This document shows, piece after piece, positions 1 to 8,412 of a DNA stretch of 36,621 nt. The position numbers and the translations under genes were made by a program. Under the pieces are notes generated by a model, which was not told the DNA's origin, made no database searches, and worked only from the letters and a program-made list of their open reading frames with translations. The stretch's first letter is position 1. Each line of letters begins with the position of its first letter. Origin of the DNA: Mycobacterium sp. (lineage in GTDB: Bacteria > Actinomycetota > Actinomycetes > Mycobacteriales > Mycobacteriaceae); NCBI GenBank assembly GCA_025965975.1, contig JAOPVX010000097.1, positions 1-36,621 on the forward strand. The letters run 5' to 3'.

Positions 1-90
1 TTGGGACCCACCCGGATGGACTATCCGGGAACTATCGCTAATGTCGCTGCGGTTGCTCTCTATATCGGTGAAGTCTTGGGCAGCCGCTAG
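1..90 (+). CDS. hrcA: Heat-inducible transcriptional repressor HrcA, C-terminal end (partial)
   Basis: The first 90 bases read in frame 1 as 29 codons ending in TAG at 88-90; the 5' part lies outside the window. The translation ends in YIGEVLGSR and contains GPTRMDYP, which I recognise as the C-terminus of actinobacterial HrcA, the repressor that binds CIRCE operators upstream of chaperone genes. The next gene is dnaJ2, 20 bases downstream on the same strand, which is the usual hrcA-dnaJ order. Only 29 residues are visible, so the name rests on this tail and the neighbour. Confidence 0.85.
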   Translation: MGPTRMDYPGTIANVAAVALYIGEVLGSR

Positions 91-110
91 GGCTGGTTGA
101 AAGGTAAGGC

Positions 111-1253
111 GTGGCACGCGACTATTACGGGCTGCTCGGAGTGGGCAGGGGTGCGAGTGATTCGGAGATCAAGCGCGCCTATCGGAAGCTGGCTCGTGAG
201 CTGCACCCCGACGTCAACCCCGACGAAGCGGCGCAGGCTCGGTTCAAGGAGATCAGCGTCGCCTACGAGGTACTGAGCGACCCGGAGAAGCGCCGCATCG
301 TCGACCTGGGCGGCGACCCACTCGAGAACGTCGCAGCGGCCGGCAACGGCTTCGGCGGCTTCGGCGGGCTTGGCGACGTCTTCGAGGCCTTCTTCGGCGG
401 CGGGACGACATCCCGCGGCCCGATCGGGCGGGTCCGGCCGGGCTCCGACTCGTTGCTGCGCATGCGGCTTGACCTGGCTGACTGCGCCACCGGCGTGACA
501 AAGCAGGTGACCGTCGACACCGCGGTGCTGTGCGACCTGTGCCAGGGCAAGGGCACCAACGGAAACTCAACGCCGGTCGCCTGCGATACCTGCGGTGGGC
601 GCGGAGAAATCCAGACCGTCCAGCGCTCGCTGCTCGGCCAGGTGATGACGTCGCGGCCGTGCCCGGTGTGCGGCGGGGTCGGCGAGGTCATCCCCGACCC
701 GTGCCACCGCTGCGGCGGCGACGGCCGAATCCGGGCGCGTCGGGATATCAGCGTGAAGATCCCGGCCGGCGTCGGCGATGGGATGCGCGTGCGGCTGGCC
801 GCTCAAGGCGAGGTCGGCCCGGGTGGCGGACCGGCAGGTGACCTGTACGTCGAGGTCCACGAAAAGCAGCACGACGTGTTCGTCCGCGACAGCGATGACC
901 TGCACTGCACGATCTCGGTGCCGATGGTCGACGCGGCGCTGGGCACCACCGTCACTGTCGACGCGATCATCGACGGACCGACCGAGCTCACCATCCCCGC
1001 AGGCACCCAGCCCGGTTCGGTGACCACGCTGCGCGGGCATGGCATGCCGCATCTGCGCTCCGGGGTGCGCGGCGACCTGCACGCCCACATCGATGTCGTG
1101 GTGCCCTCACGGCTCGACCCCGACGACATCGAGCTGCTGCACAAGCTGAAGGAAAAGCGCATCCGCGACGTGGCCGAGGTTCGGTCAACCCAAAACGCGT
1201 CGGCGGGCAGCGGGTTCTTCAGCCGCTTGCGCGAAACCTTCACCGGCCGATGA
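111..1253 (+). CDS. dnaJ2: Chaperone protein DnaJ (DnaJ2 type)
   Basis: Co-chaperone that stimulates the ATPase of DnaK and delivers unfolded clients. The 380-residue protein has the full type I layout. A J domain at residues 1-70 carries the HPD tripeptide at 32-34, which contacts DnaK. A Gly/Phe-rich linker follows at about 77-97. A cysteine-rich zinc domain has four CxxCxGxG repeats ([32 protein letters not shown]), and the C-terminal substrate-binding domain is complete. The start is GTG at 111, preceded by a purine-rich GAAAGG about 10 bases upstream and giving the conserved [11 protein letters not shown] opening. It directly follows hrcA, so it is probably co-transcribed with the heat-shock repressor. 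All motifs are intact. Confidence 0.97.
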   Translation: MARDYYGLLGVGRGASDSEIKRAYRKLARELHPDVNPDEAAQARFKEISVAYEVLSDPEKRRIVDLGGDPLENVAAAGNGFGGFGGLGDVFEAFFGGGTTSRGPIGRVRPGSDSLLRMRLDLADCATGVTKQVTVDTAVLCDLCQGKGTNGNSTPVACDTCGGRGEIQTVQRSLLGQVMTSRPCPVCGGVGEVIPDPCHRCGGDGRIRARRDISVKIPAGVGDGMRVRLAAQGEVGPGGGPAGDLYVEVHEKQHDVFVRDSDDLHCTISVPMVDAALGTTVTVDAIIDGPTELTIPAGTQPGSVTTLRGHGMPHLRSGVRGDLHAHIDVVVPSRLDPDDIELLHKLKEKRIRDVAEVRSTQNASAGSGFFSRLRETFTGR

Positions 1254-1259
1254 TCTTCG

Positions 1260-2027
1260 GTGACCCGCACTGATCGTCATGGCGCGGTCCACCACGCCGT
1301 CTTCTACGTCGATGCGCTTGCCGAGGTCGGTGAGCTCGCGGTCGTCGACGGTGACGAGGGTTTCCACGCGGCCAACGTCCGGCGCATCCGCCCCGGCGAG
1401 GAACTCGACCTGGGCGACGGCGAAGGGGCGGTGGCGCACTGTGTCGTCGAGGACGTCGCCAAGGGCCGCTTGACGGCGCGGGTGCTGGACCGCTGGACCG
1501 TGCCGGGAGCCGTCCCCGCGGTCACGGTCGTTCAGGCGCTGCCCAAGTCCGACCGTTCAGAGCTCGCTATTCAGCTGGCCACCGAGGCGGGAGCCGACGC
1601 GTTCGTCGCGTGGCAGGCCGCGCGATGCGTGGCCAGGTGGGAATCCTCGGCGAAGGTCGACAAGGGTCTGCGCCGCTGGGGTTCGGTGGTCCGGTCGGCG
1701 GCCCGCCAATCGCGGCGCGCGTACATTCCGGCGGTCACCGGTGTGGTGTCGACGGCCGAGCTGGTGCAGCGGGTGTGTGACGACGGCGCGACGGCGGTCG
1801 TGCTGCACGAGTCGGCCGCTGTCAGGATGACGGAACTGCCGATGGGGCAGGCGGATTCGCTGATGCTCATTGTCGGGCCGGAGGGCGGGATCGCCGACGA
1901 CGAGGTGGCCGCGCTGTCCGAGGCGGGGGCGACACCGGTGCGGCTGGGGCCAACGGTGCTACGGACGTCGACTGCCGCCGCCGTTGCTCTCGGCGCAGTC
2001 GGTGTGTTGACACCGCGGTGGGCCTGA
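1260..2027 (+). CDS. rsmE: 16S rRNA (uracil(1498)-N3)-methyltransferase RsmE
   Basis: SPOUT-family methyltransferase that uses S-adenosylmethionine to methylate N3 of U1498 in helix 44 of 16S rRNA. At 255 residues the length is normal. An N-terminal PUA-like part (about 10-75, with [12 protein letters not shown]) precedes the SPOUT domain. The trefoil-knot cofactor site is visible as VGPEGGI (G206-G210) and the C-terminal [23 protein letters not shown] and AARQSRRA are further family blocks. I take GTG at 1260, six bases after the dnaJ2 stop; the extra N-terminal residues before HHAVFYVD are not conserved in the M. tuberculosis protein as I recall it, so a slightly later start is possible. 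It follows dnaJ2 in the same transcription unit. Confidence 0.95.
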   Translation: MTRTDRHGAVHHAVFYVDALAEVGELAVVDGDEGFHAANVRRIRPGEELDLGDGEGAVAHCVVEDVAKGRLTARVLDRWTVPGAVPAVTVVQALPKSDRSELAIQLATEAGADAFVAWQAARCVARWESSAKVDKGLRRWGSVVRSAARQSRRAYIPAVTGVVSTAELVQRVCDDGATAVVLHESAAVRMTELPMGQADSLMLIVGPEGGIADDEVAALSEAGATPVRLGPTVLRTSTAAAVALGAVGVLTPRWA

Positions 2028-2048
2028 TCTGCGCTGCAGGCTTAACCG

Positions 2049-2078
2049 TTGGGACGCGCTGGTACCCGGCGGTAAACT
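2049..2078 (+). promoter_or_regulatory. Possible promoter for phoH
   Basis: The 108-base gap between rsmE and phoH contains TTGGGA at 2049-2054 and TAAACT at 2073-2078, separated by 18 bases, a reasonable SigA-type arrangement. It would leave a leader of about 50 bases before the phoH GTG. This is pattern recognition only. Confidence 0.35.
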
Positions 2079-2135
2079 GGGAATTCCAGAACCACCACCC
2101 AGGCAAAAGCCCAGAAAGCAGGCAGAAAGCCCCAC

Positions 2136-4193
2136 GTGACGCCCCGCGAGACGAACGCTGACTCGGACGCACCGGTTCGCAGCAGCATCAATGTTCCGCC
2201 CGACCACGTCGTGGGCCTGCTGGGTTCCGCCGACGAGAATCTGCGCACACTCGAGCGCATCCTGGCCGCCGATGTTCACGTGCGTGGTAACGCGCTCACG
2301 CTGTCCGGCGAGCCGGCTGACGTCGCGCTGGCCGAGCGGGTGGTTTCCGAACTGATCGCGATCGTGGCCAGCGGCCAGAGATTGACACCCGATGCGGTCA
2401 AGCACAGCGTCGCGATGCTCACCGGCACCGGCAGCGAGTCACCGGCCGAGGTGCTCACTCTCGACATCCTGTCGCGGCGCGGCAAGACGATTCGGCCGAA
2501 GACGCTGAACCAGAAGCGCTATGTCGACGCGATCGACGCCCACACCATCGTGTTCGCCATCGGGCCTGCAGGCACCGGCAAGACTTACTTGGCAATGGCG
2601 AAGGCGGTCAACGCATTACAGACCAAGCAGGTCAACAGGATCATCCTCACCCGGCCGGCCGTGGAGGCCGGTGAGCGCCTTGGCTTCTTGCCCGGCACAC
2701 TTAGCGAGAAGATCGATCCCTATCTGCGGCCGCTGTATGACGCGCTGCACGACATGATGGATCCCGAGCTGATCCCAAAGCTGATGAGCGCCGGGGTGAT
2801 CGAGGTTGCGCCGCTGGGGTACATGCGGGGCCGGGCGCAGCCGTTGTTCACCAAGGTGTTGACGCCGACCGGTTTCCGGTCAATCGGTGAGCTGCAGATC
2901 GGCGATTTGGTGATCGGCTCGGATGGACATCCGACGGAAGTCCTTGGCGTCTATCCGCAGGGCTTCAAAGAGATCTACCGGGTTTACACCCAAGACGGGT
3001 CGTCGACACTTGCGTCCGGCGACCACCTCTGGCCGGTGTACACCCGCGCTGATCGGCGTCGCGGCAAGCCGGCACAGGTGTTGCAGACAAAGGAAATGGT
3101 CGGCAACCTTCGCGCGGCTCATTACCATCGCTACGAGTTGCCGCTGCTCAGTGCGCCAGCGAGCTTCGAGTGCCGGCCAGTGCCGCTCGATCCATATGCC
3201 CTCGGCTTGCTACTGGGTGACGGGTGTTTCTCGTGCCGGGCCACACCGACATTCGCAACGGCCGATCCTGAGCTCGCTGACGTGCTGAATCGGATCACCA
3301 CGCCCGGTGAGGTCATCGCGATCGAGAACCCGGTTACGGGCGCCATGCGTCGACTGGGGCTTGCGGGTGCGAAGTCGAACGCCAAGTTTGTTCCCGACGA
3401 TTACCTATTCAATTCGCCCGATGTGCGGCTCGCAGTTCTCCAGGGTCTGTTGGATTCCGACGGTGGTCCGGTAACGCAGCACGGGCGGACCAGCCGTGTT
3501 CAGTTCACAACCGTTTCCGATCGACTGCGGGACGACGTCGTTTTCCTCGTTCAGTCGCTCGGCGGTGTCGTGTTTTGCCAAACGGGGAAAGCAGAAGGCC
3601 GGAAACCTGGAAGGGCGCGCGGGCGAGAGGTACATCATCGCTCCGACGCACACCTCCTCGACATCCGCCTGCCTGAGGGCTTTGCTCCATTTCGGCTGGC
3701 TCGCAAGGCCGCGAAGTACGACGCCGTAGGCGGCGGGCGTCCGATCCGTTTTATCGACCGCATCGAGTCCGCTGGAACCGAGGAAGCCGTGTGCATCCAA
3801 GTCGCGGCTGCTGACTCGCTGTATGTCACCGAGGATTTTCTGCTTACCCACAACACGTTGAATGATGCGTTCATCATTCTCGACGAGGCACAGAACACCA
3901 CCGGCGAGCAGATGAAGATGTTCTTGACTCGCTTGGGCTTTGGCTCGAAGGTCGTCGTCACCGGCGACATCACGCAGGTGGATCTGCCCGGCGGCGCAAC
4001 CTCTGGCCTGCGTGCGGTGATGCAGATCCTCGACGGCATCGACGATATCCACTTCGCCGAACTCACCAGCGCCGATGTCGTGCGGCATCGGCTGGTTGCC
4101 GAAATCGTCGACGCTTACGAAAAGGCGGAAGCAGGCGATCCCTTGATGAATCGGGCGCAGCGGCGAGCTTCCGGCAGCCGTCCCCGGCGGTGA
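2136..4193 (+). CDS. phoH: PhoH-family ATPase precursor interrupted by an intein
   Basis: PhoH-family P-loop ATPase, probably a nucleic-acid-dependent ATPase; the cellular role is poorly defined. The precursor is 685 residues. Removing the intein (A234-N573) leaves 345 residues, a normal PhoH1 length. There is no PIN domain, so this is not the PhoH2 toxin type. Extein features are Walker A GPAGTGKT at 143-150, [15 protein letters not shown] before the intein, and Walker [10 protein letters not shown] plus [11 protein letters not shown] after it. Spliced sequence reads GYMRGR|TLNDAF, which restores the family block exactly. The start is GTG at 2136. The gene lies between rsmE and ybeY, and ybeY begins four bases after its stop. 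The reading frame is open throughout, so this is an intein and not a disrupted gene. Confidence 0.95.
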   Translation: MTPRETNADSDAPVRSSINVPPDHVVGLLGSADENLRTLERILAADVHVRGNALTLSGEPADVALAERVVSELIAIVASGQRLTPDAVKHSVAMLTGTGSESPAEVLTLDILSRRGKTIRPKTLNQKRYVDAIDAHTIVFAIGPAGTGKTYLAMAKAVNALQTKQVNRIILTRPAVEAGERLGFLPGTLSEKIDPYLRPLYDALHDMMDPELIPKLMSAGVIEVAPLGYMRGRAQPLFTKVLTPTGFRSIGELQIGDLVIGSDGHPTEVLGVYPQGFKEIYRVYTQDGSSTLASGDHLWPVYTRADRRRGKPAQVLQTKEMVGNLRAAHYHRYELPLLSAPASFECRPVPLDPYALGLLLGDGCFSCRATPTFATADPELADVLNRITTPGEVIAIENPVTGAMRRLGLAGAKSNAKFVPDDYLFNSPDVRLAVLQGLLDSDGGPVTQHGRTSRVQFTTVSDRLRDDVVFLVQSLGGVVFCQTGKAEGRKPGRARGREVHHRSDAHLLDIRLPEGFAPFRLARKAAKYDAVGGGRPIRFIDRIESAGTEEAVCIQVAAADSLYVTEDFLLTHNTLNDAFIILDEAQNTTGEQMKMFLTRLGFGSKVVVTGDITQVDLPGGATSGLRAVMQILDGIDDIHFAELTSADVVRHRLVAEIVDAYEKAEAGDPLMNRAQRRASGSRPRR
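2835..3854 (+). other. Intein with LAGLIDADG homing endonuclease, class 3 (WCT) signature
   Basis: In-frame 340-residue insertion inside phoH between R233 and T574, in the loop between Walker A and Walker B. The first residue is Ala ([14 protein letters not shown]), not Cys or Ser. Block A reads [10 protein letters not shown]. Block B reads ASGDHLW, with His at intein position 64 and Trp at 66. Two endonuclease motifs follow: ALGLLLGDG (block C, precursor about 355) and LQGLLDSDG (block E, about 435). Block F has Cys at intein position 320 (AVCIQVA), and the C-terminus is LLTHN followed by Thr+1. Ala1 with Trp at B:12, Cys at F:4 and Thr at G:5 matches the class 3 WCT pattern. Those inteins use the block F cysteine as first nucleophile. 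The splice sites are seen directly; the mechanism is inferred from the motif. Confidence 0.92.
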
Positions 4194-4197
4194 CACC

Positions 4198-4734
4198 ATG
4201 AGCATCGAGGTGTCCAACGAGTCGGGCATCGACGTTTCCGAAGAGGAACTGGTCAGCGTCGCCCGGTTCGTCATCCGCAAGATGAAAGTGCATCCCGCGG
4301 CCGAGCTTTCGATGGTGCTGCTCGACACCGCGGCCATGGCCGACCTGCACATGCGCTGGATGGACCTGCCCGGCCCGACGGATGTGATGAGCTTTCCGAT
4401 GGACGAGCTCGAACCCGGCGGACGACCGGACGCGCCAGAGCCTGGGCCGTCGATGCTCGGCGACATCGTGCTGTGCCCGGAATTCGCTTCCGAGCAGGCC
4501 GCCGCTGCCGGCCACACGCTGGGGCAGGAGCTCGCGCTGCTGACCGTGCACGGCGTGCTGCACCTGCTGGGCTATGACCACGCCGAGCCGGACGAGGAAA
4601 AAGAGATGTTCGCCCTGCAGCGTCAACTACTCGAGGAGTGGGTGGCCGACCAGGTCGAGGCTTATCGCCAGGACCGCCAGGCCGAGAAGGACCGGCGGCT
4701 GCTGGACAAGTCCCGATTCTTCGACGAGCCGTGA
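4198..4734 (+). CDS. ybeY: Endoribonuclease YbeY (rRNA maturation)
   Basis: Zinc-dependent single-strand endoribonuclease of the UPF0054 family, involved in 16S rRNA 3' maturation and 70S quality control. The 178-residue protein carries the diagnostic metal motif [11 protein letters not shown] at about residues 117-127, whose three histidines bind zinc, and the upstream block [10 protein letters not shown]. The C-terminus is charged and extends past the catalytic fold. The ATG start at 4198 is four bases after the phoH stop, and the stop overlaps the GTG of the next gene (GTGA at 4731-4734). This phoH-ybeY-corC-era order is widespread in bacteria and suggests one ribosome-assembly operon. Confidence 0.96.
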   Translation: MSIEVSNESGIDVSEEELVSVARFVIRKMKVHPAAELSMVLLDTAAMADLHMRWMDLPGPTDVMSFPMDELEPGGRPDAPEPGPSMLGDIVLCPEFASEQAAAAGHTLGQELALLTVHGVLHLLGYDHAEPDEEKEMFALQRQLLEEWVADQVEAYRQDRQAEKDRRLLDKSRFFDEP

Positions 4735-6002
4735 CCGGCTTAGCCCCGCTGCTGGGCGCGATCGCGCTCATCGGTCTCGGCGGGCTTTTCGCGGCGATCG
4801 ACGCCGCCATCAGCACGGTGTCGATGGCGCGCGTCGAGGAACTCGTCCGCGACGAACGCCCAGGCGCGGTGCGGCTGGTGCGCTTGATGGCCGACCGTCC
4901 GCGCTATATCAATCTCGTTGTGCTGCTGCGGATCACGTGCGAGACCGCGGCCACCGTACTGCTGGTCGCGTTTCTCTACGAGCACCTCGTCCTGAAATGG
5001 GCACTGTTTGCCGCGGCGGCCATCATGGTGGTGGTCAGCTTCGTGGCGATCGGTGTCGGCCCGCGAACCGTCGGCCGGCAGAACGCATACACCATCTCAT
5101 TGCTGGCCGCGCTTCCGCTGCAGGCGATCTCGGTGCTGCTCACTCCGATCAGTCGGCTGCTGGTCCTGATCGGTAACGCGTTGACGCCCGGTCGTGGGTT
5201 CCGCAACGGACCGTTCGCTTCCGAGATCGAGCTGCGCGAGGTCGTCGACCTGGCCCAGCAGCGCGGTGTGGTGGCCGACGACGAGCGTCGGATGATCCAG
5301 TCGGTGTTCGAGTTGGGTGACACCCCTGCCCGCGAGGTGATGGTGCCGCGCACCGAGATGGTGTGGATCGAGGCCGACAAGACCGCCGGGCAGGCCACGT
5401 CGTTGGCGGTGCGCAGCGGCCATTCCCGGATCCCGGTGATCGGGGAGAACGTCGATGATGTGGTCGGCGTGGTTTACCTGAAAGACCTTGTGCAGAAGAC
5501 CTACTACTCGACCAACGGCGGTCGCGACACCAAGGTGGCCGAGGTGATGCGCCCGGCGGTGTTCGTGCCGGACTCCAAACCGCTCGACGCGCTGCTGCGC
5601 GAGATGCAGCGCGACCGCGTCCACATGGTGTTGCTGGTCGATGAGTACGGTGCCATCGCCGGCCTGGTCACCATCGAGGACGTGCTGGAGGAGATCGTCG
5701 GCGAGATCGCCGACGAGTACGACACCGACGAGGTCGCGCCGGTGGAGGACCTGGGCGACAAGCATTTTCGGGTGTCGGCCCGGCTGCCCATCGAGGACCT
5801 TGGCGAGCTGTACGAGATCGAGTTCGACGAGGACCTCGACGTCGACACGGTCGGCGGCCTGCTGGCCCTCGAGCTTGGCCGCGTCCCGTTGCCGGGAGCC
5901 GAGGTGACCTGGGACGGGCTGCGGCTGCGCGCGGAGGGCGGTCCGGACGATCGCGGTCGGGTGCGAATCGGCACCGTGCTGATCAGCCCGACCGAACCCT
6001 AG
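4731..6002 (+). CDS. CNNM/CorC-type membrane protein with DUF21 and CBS domains
   Basis: Predicted inner-membrane protein of the hemolysin C/CorC/CNNM group, whose members are linked to divalent-cation (Mg2+/Co2+) transport or resistance; haemolysis is only a historical label. Of 423 residues, the N-terminal DUF21 region (to about 155) has four hydrophobic segments, including [21 protein letters not shown] and [19 protein letters not shown] linker with [29 protein letters not shown] follows. Then come two CBS domains (about 190-315), including the block [25 protein letters not shown]. The C-terminal CorC_HlyC domain occupies about 330-420. I choose GTG at 4731, which overlaps the ybeY stop, over an upstream in-frame start at 4638 that would lie wholly within ybeY. 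It is the Rv2366c-like gene of this operon. Confidence 0.93.
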   Translation: MTGLAPLLGAIALIGLGGLFAAIDAAISTVSMARVEELVRDERPGAVRLVRLMADRPRYINLVVLLRITCETAATVLLVAFLYEHLVLKWALFAAAAIMVVVSFVAIGVGPRTVGRQNAYTISLLAALPLQAISVLLTPISRLLVLIGNALTPGRGFRNGPFASEIELREVVDLAQQRGVVADDERRMIQSVFELGDTPAREVMVPRTEMVWIEADKTAGQATSLAVRSGHSRIPVIGENVDDVVGVVYLKDLVQKTYYSTNGGRDTKVAEVMRPAVFVPDSKPLDALLREMQRDRVHMVLLVDEYGAIAGLVTIEDVLEEIVGEIADEYDTDEVAPVEDLGDKHFRVSARLPIEDLGELYEIEFDEDLDVDTVGGLLALELGRVPLPGAEVTWDGLRLRAEGGPDDRGRVRIGTVLISPTEP

Positions 6003-6015
6003 AACAGGAGCGCGA

Positions 6016-6333
6016 ATGACCGAGCTCGACGCCGAGGACGCGAAGCTGGTGGTGCTGGCCCGTGGTGCGATGGGGCGGGCCGAGGCGTCCAGCGGCGCGG
6101 CGGTGCGCGACCTCGACGGCCGCACCTACTCCGGCGCCCCGGTCGCGCTGGATGCCCTGCAGCTGACCGCGCTGCAGGCAGCCGTCGCTGCGGCGGTGTC
6201 CAGTGGCGCGACCGGTTTGGAGGCCGCCGTGCTGGTCGGTGGCGCGGCCGACGACGCGGGCGTGGCCGCGGTGCACGAGCTGTCGGCCGGCGCGGCGATC
6301 GTCGTCACCGATCGGGCGGGCAGGGTGCAGTGA
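6016..6333 (+). CDS. Cytidine deaminase-like protein lacking the zinc site (Rv2365c-like)
   Basis: 105 residues, very rich in alanine. The overall pattern (SSGAAVRDLDGRTYSGAPV, then LQLTALQAAVAAAVSSGATGLEAAVLVGG) resembles the first half of the cytidine deaminase fold. However, the HAE/CAE motif and the PCxxC zinc ligands are absent: there is no cysteine or suitably placed histidine-glutamate pair. It is therefore unlikely to deaminate cytidine by the normal mechanism. The ATG at 6016 follows a purine-rich site (GAACAGGAGCG) and lies 13 bases after the corC-like gene. Its stop overlaps the era GTG (GTGA), so the two are translationally coupled. That points to a role alongside Era, but no function is known to me. 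Confidence 0.8.
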   Translation: MTELDAEDAKLVVLARGAMGRAEASSGAAVRDLDGRTYSGAPVALDALQLTALQAAVAAAVSSGATGLEAAVLVGGAADDAGVAAVHELSAGAAIVVTDRAGRVQ

Positions 6334-7229
6334 CCGAGTTCCGTTCGGGCTTCGTCTGCTTCGTCGGCAGGCCGAACACCGGAAAGTCGACGCTGACCAA
6401 CGCGCTGGTCGGCGCGAAGGTGGCGATCACGTCGAACCGCCCGCAGACCACTCGGCACACGATTCGCGGCATCGTGCACCGGGAGAACTTCCAGATCATC
6501 CTCGTCGACACCCCTGGCCTGCACCGGCCGCGCACGCTGCTGGGGCAGCGGCTCAATGACCTGGTGAAGGACACCTATTCGGAGGTCGACGTCATCGGGC
6601 TCTGCATCCCGGCCGACGAGAAGATCGGCCCGGGGGACCGGTGGATTTGCGAGCAGATCCGCACGATCGCGCCGAACACCACGCTGGTGGTCGTCGTGAC
6701 GAAGATCGACAAGGTATCCAAGGACCGGGTCGCCGTGCAGCTGCTCGCGGTCAGTGAGCTCGTCGGGCCCGACACCGAGATCGTTCCGGCCTCGGCGACG
6801 ACGGGCGAGAATCTCGATGTCTTGACCGACGTGCTCGCGGCACTGTTGCCGCCCGGCCCGGCGTTCTACCCCGACGGCGAGCTCACCGACGAGCCCGAGG
6901 AAGTTCTGATGGCCGAGCTGATCCGCGAGGCCGCGCTGGACGGCGTGCGCGACGAGCTGCCGCACTCGCTGGCCGTCGTCATCGAGGAGGTCAGCCCGCG
7001 CGAGGGTCGCGACGATCTCATCGACGTGCACGCCAACCTCTTCGTCGAACGTGAGAGCCAGAAGGGCATCGTGATCGGCAAGGGCGGCGCCAGGCTGCGT
7101 GAGGTGGGCACCGCCGCGCGCACCCAAATCGAGAAGCTGCTCGGCACCAAGGTGTACCTCGACCTACGCGTCAAGATCGCGAAGAACTGGCAGCGCGACC
7201 CGAAACAGCTCGGCCGGCTTGGGTTCTGA
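6330..7229 (+). CDS. era: GTPase Era
   Basis: Ras-like GTPase with a KH domain that binds the 3' end of 16S rRNA during 30S assembly. The 299 residues contain G1 GRPNTGKST near the N-terminus, G2 around TTRHTIRG, G3 DTPGL, and G4 TKID. The C-terminal KH domain has the signature VIGKGGARLREVG. The start GTG at 6330 overlaps the stop of the preceding small gene by four bases. It is the last gene of the + strand ribosome-assembly run. Its stop codon lies inside the first copy of a 33-bp tandem repeat, after which the accessory island starts. Confidence 0.97.
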   Translation: MTEFRSGFVCFVGRPNTGKSTLTNALVGAKVAITSNRPQTTRHTIRGIVHRENFQIILVDTPGLHRPRTLLGQRLNDLVKDTYSEVDVIGLCIPADEKIGPGDRWICEQIRTIAPNTTLVVVVTKIDKVSKDRVAVQLLAVSELVGPDTEIVPASATTGENLDVLTDVLAALLPPGPAFYPDGELTDEPEEVLMAELIREAALDGVRDELPHSLAVVIEEVSPREGRDDLIDVHANLFVERESQKGIVIGKGGARLREVGTAARTQIEKLLGTKVYLDLRVKIAKNWQRDPKQLGRLGF

Positions 7230-7312
7230 GCGCTTGCGCGAAGAACAATTCAGCGCTGTTGAGCGCTTGCGCGAAGAACAATTCAGCCTTCTTGAGCGCT
7301 TGCGCGAAGAAC
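7228..7312 (+). repeat. 33-bp tandem repeat, 2.6 copies, at the left edge of the accessory island
   Basis: Three direct copies start at 7228, 7261 and 7294, a period of exactly 33 bases. The shared core is GAGCGCTTGCGCGAAGAAC. The first two copies continue with AATTCAGC plus six variable bases; the third stops after GAAGAAC, where a luxR-like remnant begins. The first copy overlaps the era stop codon. Read on the minus strand it encodes FFAQAL repeats fused to the remnant. A fourth copy lies at 23229 in the same orientation at the other end of the island. There are no spacers of CRISPR type. Confidence 0.9.
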
Positions 7313-7629
7313 ACCACCGTCGTGCCCGCAGGTGCAGCCGTCAGCGATTCGATCACCCCGCGCACCAACTGAGCGGTGTCGGTGACACCCGAGTGCGCCC
7401 ACGCGGTGAGGGCGCCAAGCGGCAGTGTCTTCGCCACGGATGTGCCGACCGCCCGCCGCCCTTCGCATCCCCGCGACACGGCGGCCGACAACGCGTCGCG
7501 GGCGATCCGGCTCTTCCCAACACCTGCCGCCCCACAAATCACGATCCCGGAAACGTCCGAAGCCAAGATGGCGGCCTCGACGGCACGCATTTCTTCCGAG
7601 CGGCCGGTCAATGGCCACGACAGGCCCAC
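7313..7629 (-). pseudogene. Truncated N-terminal fragment of a LuxR-family ATPase regulator
   Basis: From a GTG at 7629, about 106 codons encode VGLSWPLTGRSEEMR... through Walker A GAAGVGKSR to SLTAAPAGTTVV. This aligns without gaps to the first 106 residues of the intact LuxR regulator at 20535 (MQLTWPFTGR..., GAAGVGKSR, SLTAGSADTTVV), with roughly 60% identity by eye. Homology ends after TTVV, immediately before Walker B in the intact copy. The frame then runs into the 33-bp repeat, giving a tail of FFAQAL units, and continues antisense to era. It keeps the P-loop but lacks the rest of the ATPase, the helical repeats and the DNA-binding domain. I read it as the relic of a second luxR copy cut at the repeat. 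It lies inverted relative to the intact gene. Confidence 0.8.
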
Positions 7630-7725
7630 CCAGAAGCCTAAGAGCACCGAATGCGCCAGGCAGAGCAAACGACTGCTTTGCGAAAGGCATTGCCCGATCG
7701 GTTCACTCGCGGGCTGGGTGATTCA

Positions 7726-7741
7726 GGCCGTTTGTGCGGCC
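7726..7741 (-). terminator. Weak hairpin downstream of the island operon
   Basis: GGCCG-TTTGTG-CGGCC forms a five-pair hairpin 42 bases beyond the last stop of the minus-strand operon. There is no T tract, so terminator function is only possible. The surrounding 7630-7782 stretch otherwise shows no coding signal. Confidence 0.25.
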
Positions 7742-7782
7742 AACTGACTGTGTCGGCGACGTCAGCGCCCGCCTTCCAACCC

Positions 7783-8412
7783 TCAGGACTCGCCGTCGCA
7801 CAGCTCGATTAGCCGACTCGCGGTCCACGCCGGGGTAACGCCGGGGGCACGCAACAGATAGCGCGCCCGCTCGTCGGCGGTCCAGCCGAACGCCTCGCCG
7901 AGTCCCTCGAGCATGGTGCGAAGGTAGGGCGCCGACGGCGGTGTCGGCTCGAGATCCAGCAGGCACGTGATCGTAAACATCGGCACGCCGGCCCGGTCAC
8001 CCACATGCAGGAGCGTCTCATAGGTGTCAGACGGAAGTGCCCATTGCCCGTCGGCTCCGCCAGTCAAGGCCAGGTCGGCATCGACTGGGCGCCAGACTTC
8101 CTGGGCGACAACATCACTCAGCTGTCCGAAGGTGAGCAGGTACGCCCGCGCCGCCAGCTCGCCGTCGGCATGCGGGTTATAGAACGCGATACCCCCGCCC
8201 CACACCTTGGACCTGCCCGCAAAGGCGACGCGGCCTATCAGATGTACTCCGACGTCCCCCTGCGGTGGTGACTGGTTACGGCATCCCAGGTAGGTACGAC
8301 TGCCGCCGCGGGGCCGTCCGCCGGAGATATAGCAATCGAAACGCGCCGCGCACATATTCGATCCGTAGGCCACGTACCAGACCAGATCCTCGGTTCCTAA
8401 ACGCAGGCTCAA
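7783..8412 (-). CDS. Gamma-glutamylcyclotransferase-fold protein
   Basis: 209 residues, last gene of the minus-strand operon. The N-terminus holds WYVAYGSNM (YGSN at 16-19), the phosphate/substrate loop that defines the gamma-glutamylcyclotransferase (GGCT) fold; members cleave gamma-glutamyl groups by cyclising them to 5-oxoproline. GGGIAFYNP and ARAYLLTFGQLSDVVAQE follow. Related actinobacterial proteins are, from memory, often labelled histone deacetylase, which nothing in this sequence supports. I could not assign the catalytic glutamate with certainty. The start is probably TTG at 8412, overlapping the ATP-grasp stop (TTGA); the next ATG would delete the YGSN loop. Coupling to an ATP-grasp ligase suggests the two act on the same amide- or gamma-glutamyl-linked product (inference). 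Confidence 0.75.
   Translation of the reverse strand: MSLRLGTEDLVWYVAYGSNMCAARFDCYISGGRPRGGSRTYLGCRNQSPPQGDVGVHLIGRVAFAGRSKVWGGGIAFYNPHADGELAARAYLLTFGQLSDVVAQEVWRPVDADLALTGGADGQWALPSDTYETLLHVGDRAGVPMFTITCLLDLEPTPPSAPYLRTMLEGLGEAFGWTADERARYLLRAPGVTPAWTASRLIELCDGES

Noticed and set aside
2136-4193. phoH disrupted by an insertion sequence
   Set aside because: The insert is in frame, with splice blocks at both ends and no inverted repeats or transposase; it is an intein.
7228-7312. Possible CRISPR array
   Set aside because: Copies are adjacent at a 33-base period with only six variable bases, not unique spacers, and no cas gene is nearby.
7783-8412. Histone deacetylase annotation
   Set aside because: No HDAC zinc-binding motif is present; the YGSN loop and layout fit the gamma-glutamylcyclotransferase fold.
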